A stretch of 64,000 bases of DNA from Helopsaltes ochotensis (GCA_013400155.1 VXBM01000056.1:1-64000); one strand, 5' to 3'. Counted from the stretch's first letter, positions 1 to 14,800 are shown. Translations and numbers: made by a program. Notes: generated by a model not told the origin, from the sequence alone.

Positions 1-114
1 GACCTGGGCAGGGCTCGGTGGGAGGGGGCACCGGGCTGAGGGTCGGGCAGCCCGTGCGGCCGCGCTGGAAGAGCCGCCCGGCCCTCGCCCCGCTCCTCGG
101 AGCGCACTGACCGG
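1..114 (+). promoter_or_regulatory. CpG-rich stretch with donor-like end (possible promoter and first non-coding exon)
   Basis: About 14 CpG dinucleotides fall in the first 114 bases, which are strongly GC-rich, while the following kilobases are CpG-poor. The block ends at CCGG followed by GTAATT, a usable splice donor at 115. It may be the downstream edge of a CpG-island promoter and a non-coding exon 1. If it belongs to PLXNB1 the first intron would be about 37.6 kb. It could equally belong to a neighbouring gene. Confidence 0.35.
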
Positions 115-3100
115 GTAATTCCTGGTGGTCTGGAGATCTCGTTTTCCACCTTGAACACATTCCTTTTGAAAGAGTTTGCAGCAAGTGTTTGGGCCCCTCT
201 GAGCAGGTGTGTTTTGTGTTCCAGGAGTTGCAATTTGAGATCTTTCTTTTCCTAAATCTAAACTTTCTGTGACTGCTGCTTTACCTCAGGGCAGCAGTCT
301 GGAACAGGAGTAGTCCTGGGCGAATTATCTGTGGAGTGCTGCTGTAGTTACAAAGAGGAAGGGACTTACAACCCTGAGTGTTGTAAAACAGTGGGGTCAG
401 TATTTTACTTAAACAAGTGCTCTATTCTGTGTAAGGCCGAATGTGATCTGCTAATTTGTGACCTCACTTTTTGAACAGGGATCACAGAAGTGTTCTGCCT
501 TGTGTATGAAATGCAGAAATCGATGACTTATATTAATGATGTGTCTGTGTGACGTCAGGGGGCTAAGCCAGTGATGGAAACATTCACCCTGATTCAGGGG
601 GAAGCTGATGCACTGAGCTATTTTGCTACGTGGTTTTGCATTGTAATGGAGAAATTGGTGTTTCCCTGTGCTACAAATGGGGCATGGAATTTCACAGGTT
701 TTAGCAAGGTCACTTTGAGAGGCCAGCAACACCCAGCAGAATCACAGGAGAAGAAAACAAACAAGTCATGGATGGAGAAGAATCTGGCAGGAAAGGTGAC
801 TCGTAGGTAGTCTGGTGTTGAGCAGATTTCTATGCACATCCACACCTGTGTGCAGCTGGACTGGAATCTGTAAGCCAGGGACTTACCCTGAGCTGAGATT
901 TGGCCAGAAAGCATTTACTATAGCTTGGTCATATATGGAATTTTCTCTTTAAATGTCTTCCACCATGTGAAAAGAGTTAAGTTAGTAATACGATTAACAA
1001 TATTTAATAAGATTAAAATCACCAGCATAACTCTTGAGAAAGGTGGGTGCAGACTGTCAGCAGTTGACACATTTAATCTCTACTTTCTCCCACGTGAGCG
1101 CTGTAAAGAGTTCAGGCTCCAAGATTTTGCTTGCTTTTCAGAACAGAAAAATTCTGCCCTCGCCTGCTGACAGCTCAGGTATTGCCTTACCTTTCATGTC
1201 CACCAACAGCATCATATTCCCAGCAGGGCCACGGGATGTTCCCATATAAGGGCAGAGGGAATAGCTGAGAGAGGGCTGTAATGAGTGTGCAGAGCCGTTC
1301 CCTTCAGTGCCAGTCTTTGTGTGAAGCGGGGTTGTTGCTGGAGTGTTGCTGCTGCTGGCACGCTTGGGCTTTCCTGGCACTGCCAGCAGAGCTTGCAAGG
1401 ATTAAACGAGTCTGAAAAGTATCTGCTGCTGCCGAAGGTGGCCCCGTTAGGCTGGAGAGAGGCTGCCTGCCAAATGAAGCAGTGCCAGTTGTATGTTGGG
1501 TGTGCTCTGAAGGAAAAAGCACCCACCCAGGTTGCCTGTGTGGGGTGTGTGCTATCCAGCACTATCCAACAGAAGACAAAAGTAATTGCACTTTCTGTCT
1601 TCCACTGTTGCTATTTGCTTTCTGGAGTGTTCCTTTAGCCAGCAGTGATGGGTAAAGCATGGGAAGCATGGTATCTCTTTCAGCGTAAGTTTCAGTGTCA
1701 GCTGGAGAGGGAGAAAACAGACTAGGACAAGTTCAGAAGAAGATGAAGCAGCCACTCCCCAGAAATGCTTGAGATTTTTTTCTGGTAAAAGCTTTACTGC
1801 TGAATTGGTTAGATTGACATTATTTCTCTCCTGTCATCTTCGTCTCTGTCTCAGTCCTTCCTGCTGCCTGTCAAAGCAAACTCACAAGGACTTCAACTTC
1901 TTCTCCTCACTGACAGCTTCTCCATCTGTTCTGTTTTTGTTTGTAGCTGTTGTTTTCTTTTTTTTTTTTTCCTCCTGAAACTTCAAATTGTTGTTGTAGC
2001 CAAGTTCTGAGCTGAACCCTCCCAATCTTGCATAAGGGCATCTTGGAGGAAGATGATAGGACTTTGATTCATCCCAGCTTGCTGGCTGTGCAGGGTGGTA
2101 GCACTCAGAGGAGGCATGAGCCTGCCTGCTTCCTTGTAAGAATTAGCCCTCTAGATACAAGCTAGTTTCAGGAAGCAGGGGTTGGACTGGTGCCCTTTTT
2201 GCTCACCTGGATCTTCAGTGAAATGTCTTTGTGCTCTGTGTCCTGGGATCTGGTGCATTCTACTGACTCTCCTTTGCATTCCCTATAATCTGTTTAAGCC
2301 CTGGATTTGATTTGCATTCATTTGTGGTTCTTGTGAGTATCTGATTGCAGGATTACTGTATCTGAAAGGATTCATCTTCTGCTGTTCCTGAAAACCACAG
2401 GAGGGCTGCTTTTGCCTTTATGGGAATGTGCCAGCTGGTCTTTCATTGTGCTGGTATCATTTTCCCTGTCCTATTATTGGAGGCGTCTTGGTTGTGGTGA
2501 TGGTTGTGATGATGTCTTTAGAGAAGATTCATATTGGTCATTGTTTGAGCTTTGTCTGGCTTCGTCTCAGTGCCGGAAGACCATTCCTATAAATTCTTGC
2601 ACGTGTTTTTCAGAAACAAGTGATTGAGGCAGTAGGAGCATGTGCACAGTCTTGTGACGTGATACCACTGTTCTGGAAGGCAGAGTAGATGCTTCATTTA
2701 ATTGGGAAACAGTAAACTCACGTGTTGCACAGTCTTTACTCCAGCACAGTGGTGAAAGCCAAAGGACCTTTTCCAGTGGCACACTGAGTCTAGGAGACTC
2801 TTTAAAAACAGCATGGAGGGGGTTTTGCTACCTGCATATTTCTCTGGAACCATGAAGAATCAGCCTGCGTGCTGTGGTTTGCCACAGTGATAACTGAGAT
2901 GCTCCCCTGCTTAATAAACTGGCTGGGGTTGTAGTTGCTGGAGCTCAGACCTGCTAAGCTGCAAAGGTGCAAAAACATGAAGGAGGATGTTCCAACCTGT
3001 ACCGACATGCAGCCCTGACTAATGGGAGAACCACAGTGCTTTGGTGTGAGCTCTTTAAGGCTCTGCCCCTTCTCCCCCAGCTGCTTAAGTAATAAATGCG

Positions 3101-6100
3101 GAGGACTTGTTTTCACTGCTAATAATTTTTTTTTCAGCCAAGTAGTAACTAAGACATCTGAGCTATTCTGAGGTTCCAGGAAACAATTTAGGTCTTCTTT
3201 TTGTTAACTAGAAGTAAGTGCTGCCTCCCAACGCTTATGAGGGAAAGAAAAAAGAAGAAACAAATGGTTTCAGTTTAGGTCAGTTTTCTTGTTGTTGGTT
3301 TGTTTTGTTTTGGATATTTTGCTTTGGTTTTTTGAGTTTTTGGTTTGTTGGGGTTTTTTTGTTGATTGTTTGTTTAGCTTTGTTATTGAATCAATTTTTA
3401 AATAGTTTCTAGTATCCTGGATTTAATTTTAGACCTTCACTTTCAAGTCCTGCCTGCCAATCTCAAGAAAGAAAAACAGGGGAAAAGGAAGTAGAAAAGA
3501 ACTTTGGGGAAGCAGGATCTGATTTTAGGTGTTGATCAAAATGTGAAATGAATCTTCAAGTGAAACAGATCCTAAGGAAATTTCCAGATGCTAGACTTCA
3601 ATAGAATGTGAACTTGAGTGATTTGCTTGCAGTGTAAAAACTGCAAGTACTGTTAGGATCACTTCTTGTGTGCCTGGTACACATGTGAGATTTTGCTTTG
3701 CTTTTGACTCTGAAGATCAACTGTGGAGCAGCCTGGAACTGTTGAGTTTCCCCAGCCTCTGCTCTGCAAAAATCTCAAAATTTTTGCAACTTCACAGCTA
3801 CTCCCTTTTAGAAAATGATAATTCATTTCCCTTCTTGAAGTATCTGAACGCTGTAATTTTATCTTGCTACTTGCATCTATTCCTGGTCTATCTCCTGTGG
3901 GAAATCTCTTGTCCCTGTGTCACAGGCTGTAAGGGGATTGATCTTTGCTTCTGGTGGTGGTTTAGCTAGGCTAGTTCTGTACTGGGGACTGGACTTTAGG
4001 AATTGTGTCACCACTTACCCCGCATACCCATACAGAATCTCCAGTGAGCCATTGGGATACATAGCTGTAATGTTTAAACTAAATGGTTTGCTGTTGCTTT
4101 GTGTCTGCAGGTGCAGACAATTTCAAGTCATCACCATTCTCCCTCTCTTTGCACTTTTGCTTAATTCTGAAATTAAAGGCAGTGCTTCTGGGTTTCAGTG
4201 AAAAAAACATGTGTGTCAGCTTATCTTGGCATAATGTGGTATTGAGTCGCAATGATGAGGTTCATCCTGCTGCTGAAGTTATTCCAAGGAGAATAACTTC
4301 TTGTGTCTTACCCTTCCCTGCAGCTCCACTGTGGCTGAAGGGTAGTTGTGCCTGGAACTGTGCAGGTGGAGGAAGCTGACTGTATTCAAGCATTTATGCT
4401 GATGAAACTTGTTTTCTGACTAAATTGCATGTCATTCTATAAATAGAATGGGTATGTTTGACATCTTATCCTGTTATAATAATTCTCAAAATTACTACAT
4501 AGAAGTAGTGTTTTCAGCTGAGGGTTTCTGCCCATGTATGTAATTTCAAAATAATTTTTGTTTCAATCTCTGCTCTTCTGGCTTTCCTGTACTGCACCAT
4601 TTCACAATTTGGTTAAGTGACTTCCTTGCTCTTTGTGTGGAGTTACATTAAGAATTGGAGTGCCATCTGTCTTCCTCCTCTGATCCTGACTCCTGAAGAT
4701 TCTGTGCTCTTGAAATCCCTCTGTGCCTACAAGTGCCCATGCCCTTATCCTCATGTGTGAGACACTGAAGGATTTTTGGGTTCTCTAGTTTCCATAAAGA
4801 CATGCCAACCTCTGTGAACATTTGGCCTAGCAAATGCTTGAGAAAATGCTCCTGGCGTTGCCTGCTGAGTGTTCTGCTCAGCTGGAAGTCCTTCAGACAA
4901 CAAAAATTTAAAGCAGAGGAACCATGGCTTCAGAGATGGTCCTGCCAGATCAGGCTTTGTCAGAAATAATGTCCTCAGTGAAGCTGCTGTAGGATTTTGG
5001 ACAGCTTGGAGTTACTTAATGGCCCTGAAGCAACTCTCTATTTAGGACTTTCAGCCTTAATCCCAAGATTCTTTTGCTTTGAACCTTCTTAAAATGCTGG
5101 AGAGAGCGGTTATGTTAATGAATTATGAAAATCTCATATGTGAGAGCATTTTGGTAACTCACGCGATGAGCATTTTGATCATCCGTTTGCTGTCTTCCAC
5201 ACACCGGAGTCATAAGCTCTTCTCACCTGTCTTCTACTGTCTCCTACTTCTAGTGTAGCCAAAAGTTGTATGTACTGGAAATCTCTAGTGCAGAAGCAGT
5301 TCCTGGGCTTTTGAATCGCATTGACATCAATATTTTGATCTTTATTTTATTCCTGCTTGACTTCTTGCATACTGCATAGTTTGCAGTCCACTACTGAACG
5401 ATTCTACCCAAGAGAATGGTAAAGCTGATGTGCAATTGAATTAATTGCATGAGATCTATGTGTGCCACTGTGGGAAATGAAGAACTACTAACCAGGGGCT
5501 TGGTTTATTTGCTAGATCTTTTCAGCATTTTGATAGAAATTGATGGAATGAGGCTGGAGAAATGTTGAAGTATCTAGGGAGACTATAGCATTTGTGAATT
5601 TATATTCTGATATTTAGCTGAAACATATTTGAATAGCATTTCATGTCAACTTGAACCTTGAGAGAGATTTAAGACAAAGATTGCAAGGGCTTTTTGCTGT
5701 TTGTCCTGTGTGCAGTGCAGCTTTCTCCTGGCTGTGATGGAGAGGTGTGGTTCCCTTGTGCGACTGTGCCTTTTGAGGCAATGCTGTGGCTGTAATGGGT
5801 AAGGCTGACTTGCACTATTTATTTCCTCCTTTCATCTCAATTTTTTCCTCTCTTTTGGGGAGTTGTAACCAGAAACTGTTCTCCAGATGTGTGACAGCCA
5901 ACAGAGGTTCATGTGCAATTTCAGAATTGCCCTGAGTGATTGCTACCAGCTTGTCCTCTTGGCAGCATAGGCAAAATTTGAATTGGCAGGAAGGCAGAGC
6001 AGCCCCTGCGGCACTGCCATCCCTGAGTGACTCGATGTGCTGAGCTCCTTGGCCTCAGTAAGAGGCAGCTGGAGTCCCAGAGCTGGAGTGTCTGGTTGTG

Positions 6101-8494
6101 CTTTGTGCCCAGCACTGCTGTGATGATGCAGAGCTAAAGAAAAAGGAGTGGTGGGGTAGAACAGCTGCCATACAAATGCTGCTCCTGCTCTCTGTACTGC
6201 CCAGAGGGCAGTACCTGAAAGATTACTTCCCACAGCAGCACATATGGGTAGTAGGGACTGTGTTGCTGGCAGTGTGGCCATATGAGCAGCTGCACAGGAC
6301 CAGATGAAAGAGCCATTTAGCCTGTTTTGCTTTCTCTGGGCTTGGGACAGTCAACTCTCTGTCCTCACAGTGCCCAAGTCACTATGGCCCCTTCCTTCTC
6401 CACACTGAACTGGTCTGCAGGGGAGGTGAAAGCCTGTGTCAGTAGCCTCAGTAACAAGCTCAGCAGAGTGCCACAAATATAAAGGCTTCTGACAATCATG
6501 CTTTCTTGCCAGTTATATCTTATATTTATTCCTGTATGTTGTAGTGGCAGTGCTCTTCTGGATACTTGAACTTCGTAAATGCATTTTCTGGGCTCAGAAC
6601 ACAGGCAGCCCCCTGCCATCGATGGTCTTGCAAGTAATTGTTCTGTTTCATTATGGGTTTGATGCCTGTCTGTACAGGGTAGTGGAATCGTGAAGTTTTC
6701 CTTAATGACCTATACTGATAACGGCCACTGTTCACAATGCTTAGCTAGGATTCACCACTGTGGAGAGCTGTCTCCGTTGAACTCTGTGAATAAGGGTTGT
6801 GAAAAGTAGAAAGAGGAGGTAAGCTGATGGACATATCACAGACCAGTGTTATTTTGGATCCAGCCATCCATATACATCCACAGCATCCCACTGTCACGGT
6901 CCTGCTGTAGCAGAGCTCTTGCCATGGATCTGTGAATGCCAGACTCGTTAGCTACAGACAAATAACATCTGAATAGTGTTTACCCTTCAGTAGATGACAG
7001 GGATGGGTGTCCTGCTGGGAGGAACTTGTATGCTGGTGCTGCTCACAAAGTCCCAAGAACATTTCTGTTTAAGTACTTTTGCATTTCAGTGTTCTCTTGC
7101 TGATCAAAGATTTGTGTCTCTGCCTGGTGCAGGTGTTTAGCATCCACATGCAAGTCCCAGGATGCTGCTGCACTGAGCAAGGCTGTTACAGGAGAATGAG
7201 CTGCACTCACAGTTCCGTGGTTTCGTCCTTTTCCTGAATGTTTGAAAGCCATTGGGCTATGTTTCCCTTCCTCCCACTGTTGCCAGCGCAGTGTGAGCCT
7301 AACGGGTGTTACAGTAACAATTACAGACATTGTATTTTCTGCAGGCTGCCACAGCCTGTTTTATCATCAAAACACAAATGATACCTGACTGTTCAGCTCT
7401 AGGATTGTAATCTGCATCCCCAAGTGCACCATGTAGGAAGTATCAGAAGGCACAAGGTTCTAATGAAGGAACTTTGCCCAAAACACAATGTGTTTATTTT
7501 AAGCAGGTAGAAATTATATGTATGCAGTGATTCAGAAGGGAAATGGTTTCAAACAGTATAAACACATGGACCATCCTTGTTATTCCACTCAGTAATGAAA
7601 AATACATCTCAAAAACCTCTTCTCTGTATAGAGAAAGAATAAAACTTTTTGTGCTTGTAAAACTCGTCTCTGCTGTGAACTGTCCTGTGTTGCTGCTTCA
7701 CAGACTGAAAAAAAACTGTTAGCTGACAAAATAGTACTGATGTCTTTACCACTTGGTGACCTATATGCAGTCTTGTGTTTGTCTTCAGGCTGCTTTTCTG
7801 TGAATGCTCTGAGAAGTCTTGTGTCTTTGGCCTGTTTTGGACAGAAAGGTGAAAAGCTCAAGTGGAGGAAAGTAGAATTGAACTTTTGAGAGCTGCAAGA
7901 AAAAAAATAAAATATTGCAGGACTTTCCTTCTAAGGGAGCAAAACACTCCCTTTCAAATGAAGACTCTGTTTACATGTGTTAATTCCCTTTGGTTTTTTG
8001 TGGGATGCAAAGGTCACTTTGTGTCTGTCTAAGCTATGGAAAAAATCAATGGTGTAATCAATTTCTAAAGTAGATTTAGTCAAAATGACTACTGTGGTGT
8101 GGCTTGGGCTTTGATGTGTGAAGGTGTCCCAAAAAGCTGCTACAAAAGTCAATGTAGGGCATTGCTGGAAGTAAACTTACAGAAATTGTAGGGGAATTTT
8201 CTGTGCCATTCAGTTTGTCCACAGGGTGTTTTTTTTTACCCTTGCCCAGTCGCAGCATGGCTTCCTCCTGGTGTTCCTACTGAAAGAATGGATCACTGCG
8301 AGCAGATCAACAAAAGCAGTCATGCAGCTCACTCGAGCAGTCATGCATAAATATGAGCAGACTTTCTGCTGTTAAAACTGATGGCTAGCCTTCCCTGAAA
8401 CCAGTTTTCCATAGGCTGCTTGTTCCTGCTAGTTGGAGCTGTCTTGGTGATCTTGTCCCTGACAGCCAGGTATTGGTGTTCCTGGGTAGCTGGG

Positions 8495-8495
<1 letters not shown>
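115..8495. other. Non-coding stretch, probably intron or 5' flank
   Basis: Apart from the CRE-type site at 550-557, I see no recognisable gene here. Open frames are short, lack homology I can recognise and have no coding-type composition. A T/G-rich low-complexity segment lies at about 3285-3380. Confidence 0.6.
550..557. promoter_or_regulatory. Full palindromic CRE-type site
   Basis: TGACGTCA is a perfect CREB/ATF consensus, 436 nt downstream of the CpG-rich stretch. An 8-mer occurs by chance about once per 65 kb in random sequence, so its nearness to the putative promoter is suggestive only. Confidence 0.25.

Positions 8496-8550
<55 letters not shown>
8496..8550. repeat. 55-nt uninterrupted G homopolymer
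   Basis: Fifty-five consecutive G residues sit between GGTAGCTGGGC and TTCACAATGG. A run this long is rare in vertebrate genomes and would form G-quadruplexes if real. It may also be an assembly or base-calling artefact. On the - strand it reads as polyproline, which is not a gene. Confidence 0.97.
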
Positions 8551-8552
<2 letters not shown>

Positions 8553-8785
8553 CACAATGGGAAGTAAATTTCTTGCTTTAAAAATGCTAAGGTAAGGACT
8601 GGTAAAAGCCACGTTCCATTCTACTATTGCCTTGGAATTATTTTCTTCCAAGTGGTATAACAGGCAGAGGCCTTCCAGCTGTGACACTGACCCGCACCCA
8701 GACCCAGCCTGTGCGCCTGCCTGTACACAGAGCATAAGCTCTCTGCCTTGTGTTCTTTGCAAACTCAGATGTGCGTTTGTTGTAT

Positions 8786-8819
8786 AACACAAAATGAGAA
8801 GTAACACAAAATGAGAAGT
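8786..8819. repeat. 17-bp tandem duplication (two perfect copies)
   Basis: The unit AACACAAAATGAGAAGT occurs twice head to tail with no mismatch, so it is a recent local duplication. Confidence 0.95.
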
Positions 8820-11800
8820 GCCACACAATCTGGAAATCTGGTTAGAGGTGGAAGTTCAATGGGCCTCCTGATAGAACAGAAGTAGAGGAAGGCACAGTCC
8901 TTGTGATCTGGAGTGCCTGGTTAACATCTACAAGGGATTAATGCTTTTCATGCAGTCATCTTGAATAAGTCAGGTCTTTGGGGAGATTTGAGATGGGTAG
9001 TTATAATTTTGGTGTATACTCCAGAAGATATACACCTCTGAAGGGATGGGTTGTGTTAATAGTAAGAAAGTGCTGCTGGAAAGAAAGATGGCATCAGGTG
9101 ACTGTTCATGTAATGTGTTTCTCGGATGTTTGACTTGGAGTCATAGAATGGTATGAATAATTGATCTGTGCCAACACCAACAGCATACCTCATAATTATT
9201 TAATTAAAAGAAAAAGCTGATGCTTCTGAAATCATGGTTTACTGGGTACAGTTCAGAACGTGGTATTCCTGGCAGGTGACTTCAGCAAGCATCAGTAGTG
9301 TACTCTGCTGTTCAGTAGTTCATCAGTATTCTGTAAATAAGTCTAAAGCCACTGCTAATGTTGATTCAGCAGAGAAGCAGGCCATGCTGAGGACAAATTC
9401 AAAACCATGGCTGGAAATGACAGGAATGTTGGGATTTTCTTGCTTGAATATTCTGAATAGTATGCAAGTCTTTGGCAGAATGGGGGAGGTAATGAAGTTT
9501 TCCTTAGAGATTTTGGAGAAATGATTAAATGGTGATTAAAAAAGATATAGTCCTTAAATTTAGTACAGTCAGATAATTGACTATTAGTGAACTGATATGA
9601 TCTTTGCAGCCTGATTTCCGTAGCTCCTGTGTTATTCTGTAAAATGGGTCCAGTGAAATTACATCCATCTGATATAGGCAAGTTTGGACTTCTGTGTGCC
9701 AGAGATGCTGCTTTTTCACTGATTGTGCCTCACCAAAGCAGTGACCTTGAAGAAAGTGGAAGAGGCGGGGGGAGGACAATCAAATTGATATTAAAAAAAA
9801 AAGTTATAGGCTGTTCAGGGACTCAAGAAAAGATGCCTTGTACTGAGACCCTCACAGGACCAATCTGTTGATTTCCAAAAAAGCTATTGAGAGGTAACTT
9901 GGTTAAAACATGTGCATAATTGACTCCAAGGAGCTCCTCTTTAATCCAGCAGAGAAGGAATTAATGGCTCAAGGCAGAAGGCAAACAAATAAGAAATTAG
10001 TCTGGCCTCGCTGCCAGAAAGAATGATGGAGCCATTGTAGCAAACTACTAGCAGAGTGGTGAACTTTCGTTTTGACCTCCAAAGGCCTTTAGTCTGGATG
10101 CTGTAAACCACTGCATTTCACAGAACCACTTAATGGGCTTTATGGAGGTGTGAGTGGATAAAATGGAACAGTGCCCGTGTGTTAGGCAGGAAATCAGAGC
10201 GGCTGTACCTTAAATTATGTGACTCTGACTAGTCCTGGTGCAATTGATTTCTGTTTTTCTGTGCTTTAGAAATAACCCCAAGACCAGTTTAGTCGTGTTC
10301 TTTATCCCTGTTTGTTCTTTTCCCTCTAAACTTTGTTTATGTCTAGATGTTTTATGCACCATAAGTGGTACATCCTGATTGTAAAGAATATTGTTCATGA
10401 CAGCAGTGCCAACTTGAGGTTTGTACTTCAAATATCTCCTGAAAATGAAATCTTTATATTTTTTATATTTCTTAGAAATATCAGTATAATCATGAAATAG
10501 TCTATCTCACCTGTCTTGTGGTATTTATTTTATTGATTAAACTTTCTAGGAGTGTAGAGCTTTATTAAGCATTTAGTGTGTAAACCCATGTACTCTAAGA
10601 ATTATGTTAAATTCCAATGGCATTTAAGTAATTCAGTTTCATAATCTTCTCTTGCATTCAATGTGAAAATCCTATACAAGAAGTAAATCTGATGAACGTT
10701 GTAATTTAGCCTCTGATTGTTTCAGAATAACTTGTGATTGTTTACAGGCTGAAAACTAAAGAGTTTTACAAAGCTGGGAAATTACTGAGCTCATTTAGTC
10801 TGATGCTGTGTAAAGCAAGGCAGTGGCCTTTCTTGAATTTAAGCTAAACATTCAAGTTGAGACTGGATGTTAACAAAGAGAAGAGTTGCAAGTGATGGAG
10901 AGCTTGCCCTACTAAATACATTTCAACATACCTTTGAGAAAAGAAGCTTGAAAAACAGACCTTGATCTGCTCAGGCCAGAAATATGCAATTAGGAAATTA
11001 TTAACCTTGTTGTGAATGGTTTAAGTAACGTGGTACTTGTTCTGTTTCACTTCTGATTGACTATATAATAGCCACCACCAGCAGTCTCTGCTGTGTGCTG
11101 GATTGCAAAATCTGCTAATTAACACATTAGTTTCATATTGATGCTGCCAATGTTTGCATTGAAGAACGTTGCTTTTTTTGGCCATATGGATGGGGTGGGA
11201 ATATCAAGATCGTGTTATGGCTCTGTGCTCATTCATGTGTGATGCTTTGTGCTCTGTTTTTCCCAAGACATCTAATCAGGCTTGGGGCTGAGCAGTGCCT
11301 TTTTGGAGAATCTTTAACTGAAAGGTCAAAATAAGCACAAGGCCCAGAGACAAGTCTTGCTGTCACTCTTCCAACCGTGCACCCCCCCGCCCTCCTTTGT
11401 GTGTCTCTCTCTCCACATACATATGTAGGAGTCCCTCACCCAGCACATTCATCTGTTCTTTCTTTCCTGAGACTCAGGGCTTTTGAGTACCACTCTGTCT
11501 TCCCAAACAGAGCACAACTCTGCCAGCTGGATCTCCCTCAGCCTGAGGGGGGGGATGATTTGTGGTGTGAGAGCTCCTGGCACTCACCTGCTGATGGGGC
11601 TGCTGGCTTTGCACCATTGCTGTGCCCTGTCAGCTGCCTGGCATTTGTGTGTCTCAATTAACCACGTGTAGGTAGACCAGGATTTACCCTAAAGGCAGTA
11701 TTTGCTTGTGGACTGGTATCTGGTGGGTCTTCAAGGGAGTGGGAAGGAAAATGTGCCTTACTGTGGTCTGAAAGTGAGGGCTCCAAGTGATGCCATGGAA

Positions 11801-14800
11801 GCTGAAGCTTGGATTTGCAGTCCAGATCAGGTCTGACATAAGTAAATTTGTTCACACTTACTCTGTGCTACCTCCCATCCATGCACTGAAAGCATTACCA
11901 GGAAACTCCCTATGGGAAAGCATAAACATCAGGAGGGGGAGATGGTAAAATCTGGGTATTTATTCCAGCTCTCAGGGTGCATCTGATGAAGATGCCTTTG
12001 TTTTATTGAATGAGAGATATTTTATGGTATTGATGGGCTTGTGCCTGTTGTAAGAGCATTTGAGGCAGTCAGCTCTTCTGTTTTTACTGTCACTTTTTCA
12101 GCCCTGCTTGGTTTCTCCTTTCCCTTACTCGCCAAGTGCAACTGAAAATGAGGTACTGAAGCAGCCCATCTAATTTTTTGTATGCAATCTAACAAATATT
12201 AGTACTGGAAACTGGGCTCTTGCTGCTGTTTGTCTGGTAACATTACCCTCTCTTGTTTCCTTGTGCTGCTCTTGAAAAGTGCTGGTTTGGTTTCTGTTTG
12301 AGAGCTGGTTGGCCCATAAATGTATTCCAACCCACCTAATAATTCTTCTCTCAAATCTTTCATCAGGTTTTTTCTTTTATATAGTTTAAGAAGAAAAACA
12401 AAGCAAATGCCTTCCTTTACCCTGGAAACAGCAGTCCTCTTGTTCTGCTGAGCTGAGTGCTGCTCATACTGATCACTGCTGTTCCCTTTGTCTTCATTTA
12501 TTTTAGAGTTAAGTTATAAGCTGTTTTAGACTAGGCTATTTTTGGTCTGTGCTTTGGTAGGATCTTTTACATGGGTCTTCTGAACACTAAAATAAATGCT
12601 CTTAACGGCAAAAGTACCTTTTTAGGGCAAGATGGTCTTTGCTCTAAAAATGAAGTTTTGTGGGTTTATTCTGATAAACCATTTTGGCAAGCACATGTCT
12701 GCAGAGAGGAATGCCTATGTCAGGGCTGGGCTTATGACCATCTTCTGTCTTTATGTTGGATTGCCCTTTGTCAGGCAGATGCCTTGTGATCCCACCTTCT
12801 CCCTCTGTCCCTCTTTTGACAGTAGCTGTGGTTCTCAGCAGGGGCTCACTGGCTGTGTTTGCTTTAGCTGGAGAGGTGTTTGCCTTCACTGCAGAATTCC
12901 AGTTTCCAGCTGCGGGGAAACCTGGAGTGCTTTTGTTGATTTATTAGGGCACAGTGCACCTCAGGAATGCCTTTGCTAAGGAGCTGGGAGTGATGGAGGG
13001 GATCCTGCCTGTTGCAGTGTGAAGCCTTCTTGTTTCTCTTAAAGAAACATCAAGCAGGAATTCCCCAAAGCAAGGCAGGGAAAATAGCTCACTCGGATGA
13101 CTACTCTGGAGAGTGTCAAAGTGAGACTCAGTTAGGTTTCCCTGGCACAGAAGTAAGGAGGTGAATGATAGCTGCAATTTTAAGCGAGTTTTTGTGGGAG
13201 ATGATACTGTGAATTTCCCTACCAGAGAGTTTGTATGCATTTGGTTGGTGTTAAGAGCTGGCATTCCTGAGCCACTGACTAGGGCTTTTTTCTGGGACTT
13301 GGCTTTGGGCCATCTAAATCTTTTGCACTTGGGAGAAGCAAGTTTCAACCTCTTTGGATTTGCAAACTTCTAAACGTTTTATGATACAGATACAACAATG
13401 GATTTGGCTTTTTAATTATCTTTGGAGACAGCAAAAGTCTATGGACTACAAGTTTTAAAACCACTGACGTTAGCGTGTCATCCTGTAGTGAGTTCAGTAG
13501 AACAACGTCACCTCTCTAATGTATTGTAGCTATCTCATGTGCACCCCTTTTCTTTGCTTGTATTGCATGCACACACAAATAGAAATTTCTGGACCTTTTC
13601 TTTCATTTGAGATTTTGGAGGCTGTTGCCCCAGGTGATCTGGAACCAACACTGAAGAAAATGTTTGGTGTTTGTACAGGGTAGGGTGGCCAGCTGGTCAC
13701 TTTGTGTTGATCAAGTATTTGGTAGGTGCGGAGTGTAGGTTGTGTTTATGGGGCATCAGTGCTGAGAAGGAATTTCCTTTCCTGGCTGAGGTAGAAAGGC
13801 TGTCTACGTACAGCTTTATTCCTTTGCTTTAGCATTCCTTGAGGTTGTTTCCCTATTTTACAAATGCATCTTTTGAGAACTGCCAGGAAAATGTCTCTCT
13901 CAAATGGAAATGGAAACTTCTGAGCTCACAGGAATGAAAACCTTTGGGTCTGTGCTCACTGAGTGAAAAGAGGATTACCAACCAGCCATTCTCTACTGTG
14001 CAAAGCAGTGGAGCAAAGTCTGCAGAGACCCTCTGAAAGTTATTGGCTTTCCCAAGGAAGGGTGTTTGTGAATAGAAATGAATAAGGTTGCTTGCATCCC
14101 TCTTGGCGTCCCTGCCGCAAGTACAGAAAGCAGTGGAACTTGGAACTCAGTAGATGCCCGAATAAAATGTGATTTTTTTTTTCTTTTTAAGTAGATGCCT
14201 TGTGAACAGGTCTAGAGCCAGTGTTCCTCCATTACTGTAAGAGAATTTATGGGTTTGTGACTGCATTTGGGCCTGAAAAAAGCAGAGAGGCGATGCTGAT
14301 TTTTCCAGAACTGCTTGAAGGGTTCAGAAATGAGGATGGTGCGCTGGATCAGATGCAGATGGCTTATTTTCACTGGGGACTGTTAAATCTGCCAAAATGT
14401 AAACTGCATCTTAACAGGAAGATGTGAGACAAGGCCTGCACATCTCCCCCTCTTAATTACTACAGCTCAGCTGCTGCTGTCTCTTATGCTTACACATCTG
14501 AGAAGTGACAATGACAGTGTCTGGAATGGCAAAGCAATAGCAAGAAGGGCCTTTTTTTTTCTTTGCTGTAGTCTGGAACAAAGAAGTTATTCAACCAATA
14601 GTCAAAAGTATCCCTATGAAAAGTCTTTCTCCCAGAAACTGCATCTATTATTCCAAGAAGACAATCAGAATTTCTGTAGATCTTAATGGCTTGTCTCCTG
14701 AGTGACTACAGGTAAAGCAGCAACCAACTGTCTCCTCTTTCCCACATTGACAGCCTCAGGAATGTTCACCACTTCCATTTTTGCTGTCCCTCTGTTCTGC

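Noticed and set aside
8385..8828. Open frame on the - strand with a polyproline run
   Set aside because: The prolines are the complement of the G homopolymer; the rest has no coding composition or homology.
9139..9190. CR1-like piece (GAGTCATAGAATGG) in reverse orientation
   Set aside because: Only about 15 bases resemble the CR1 tail; too short to call.
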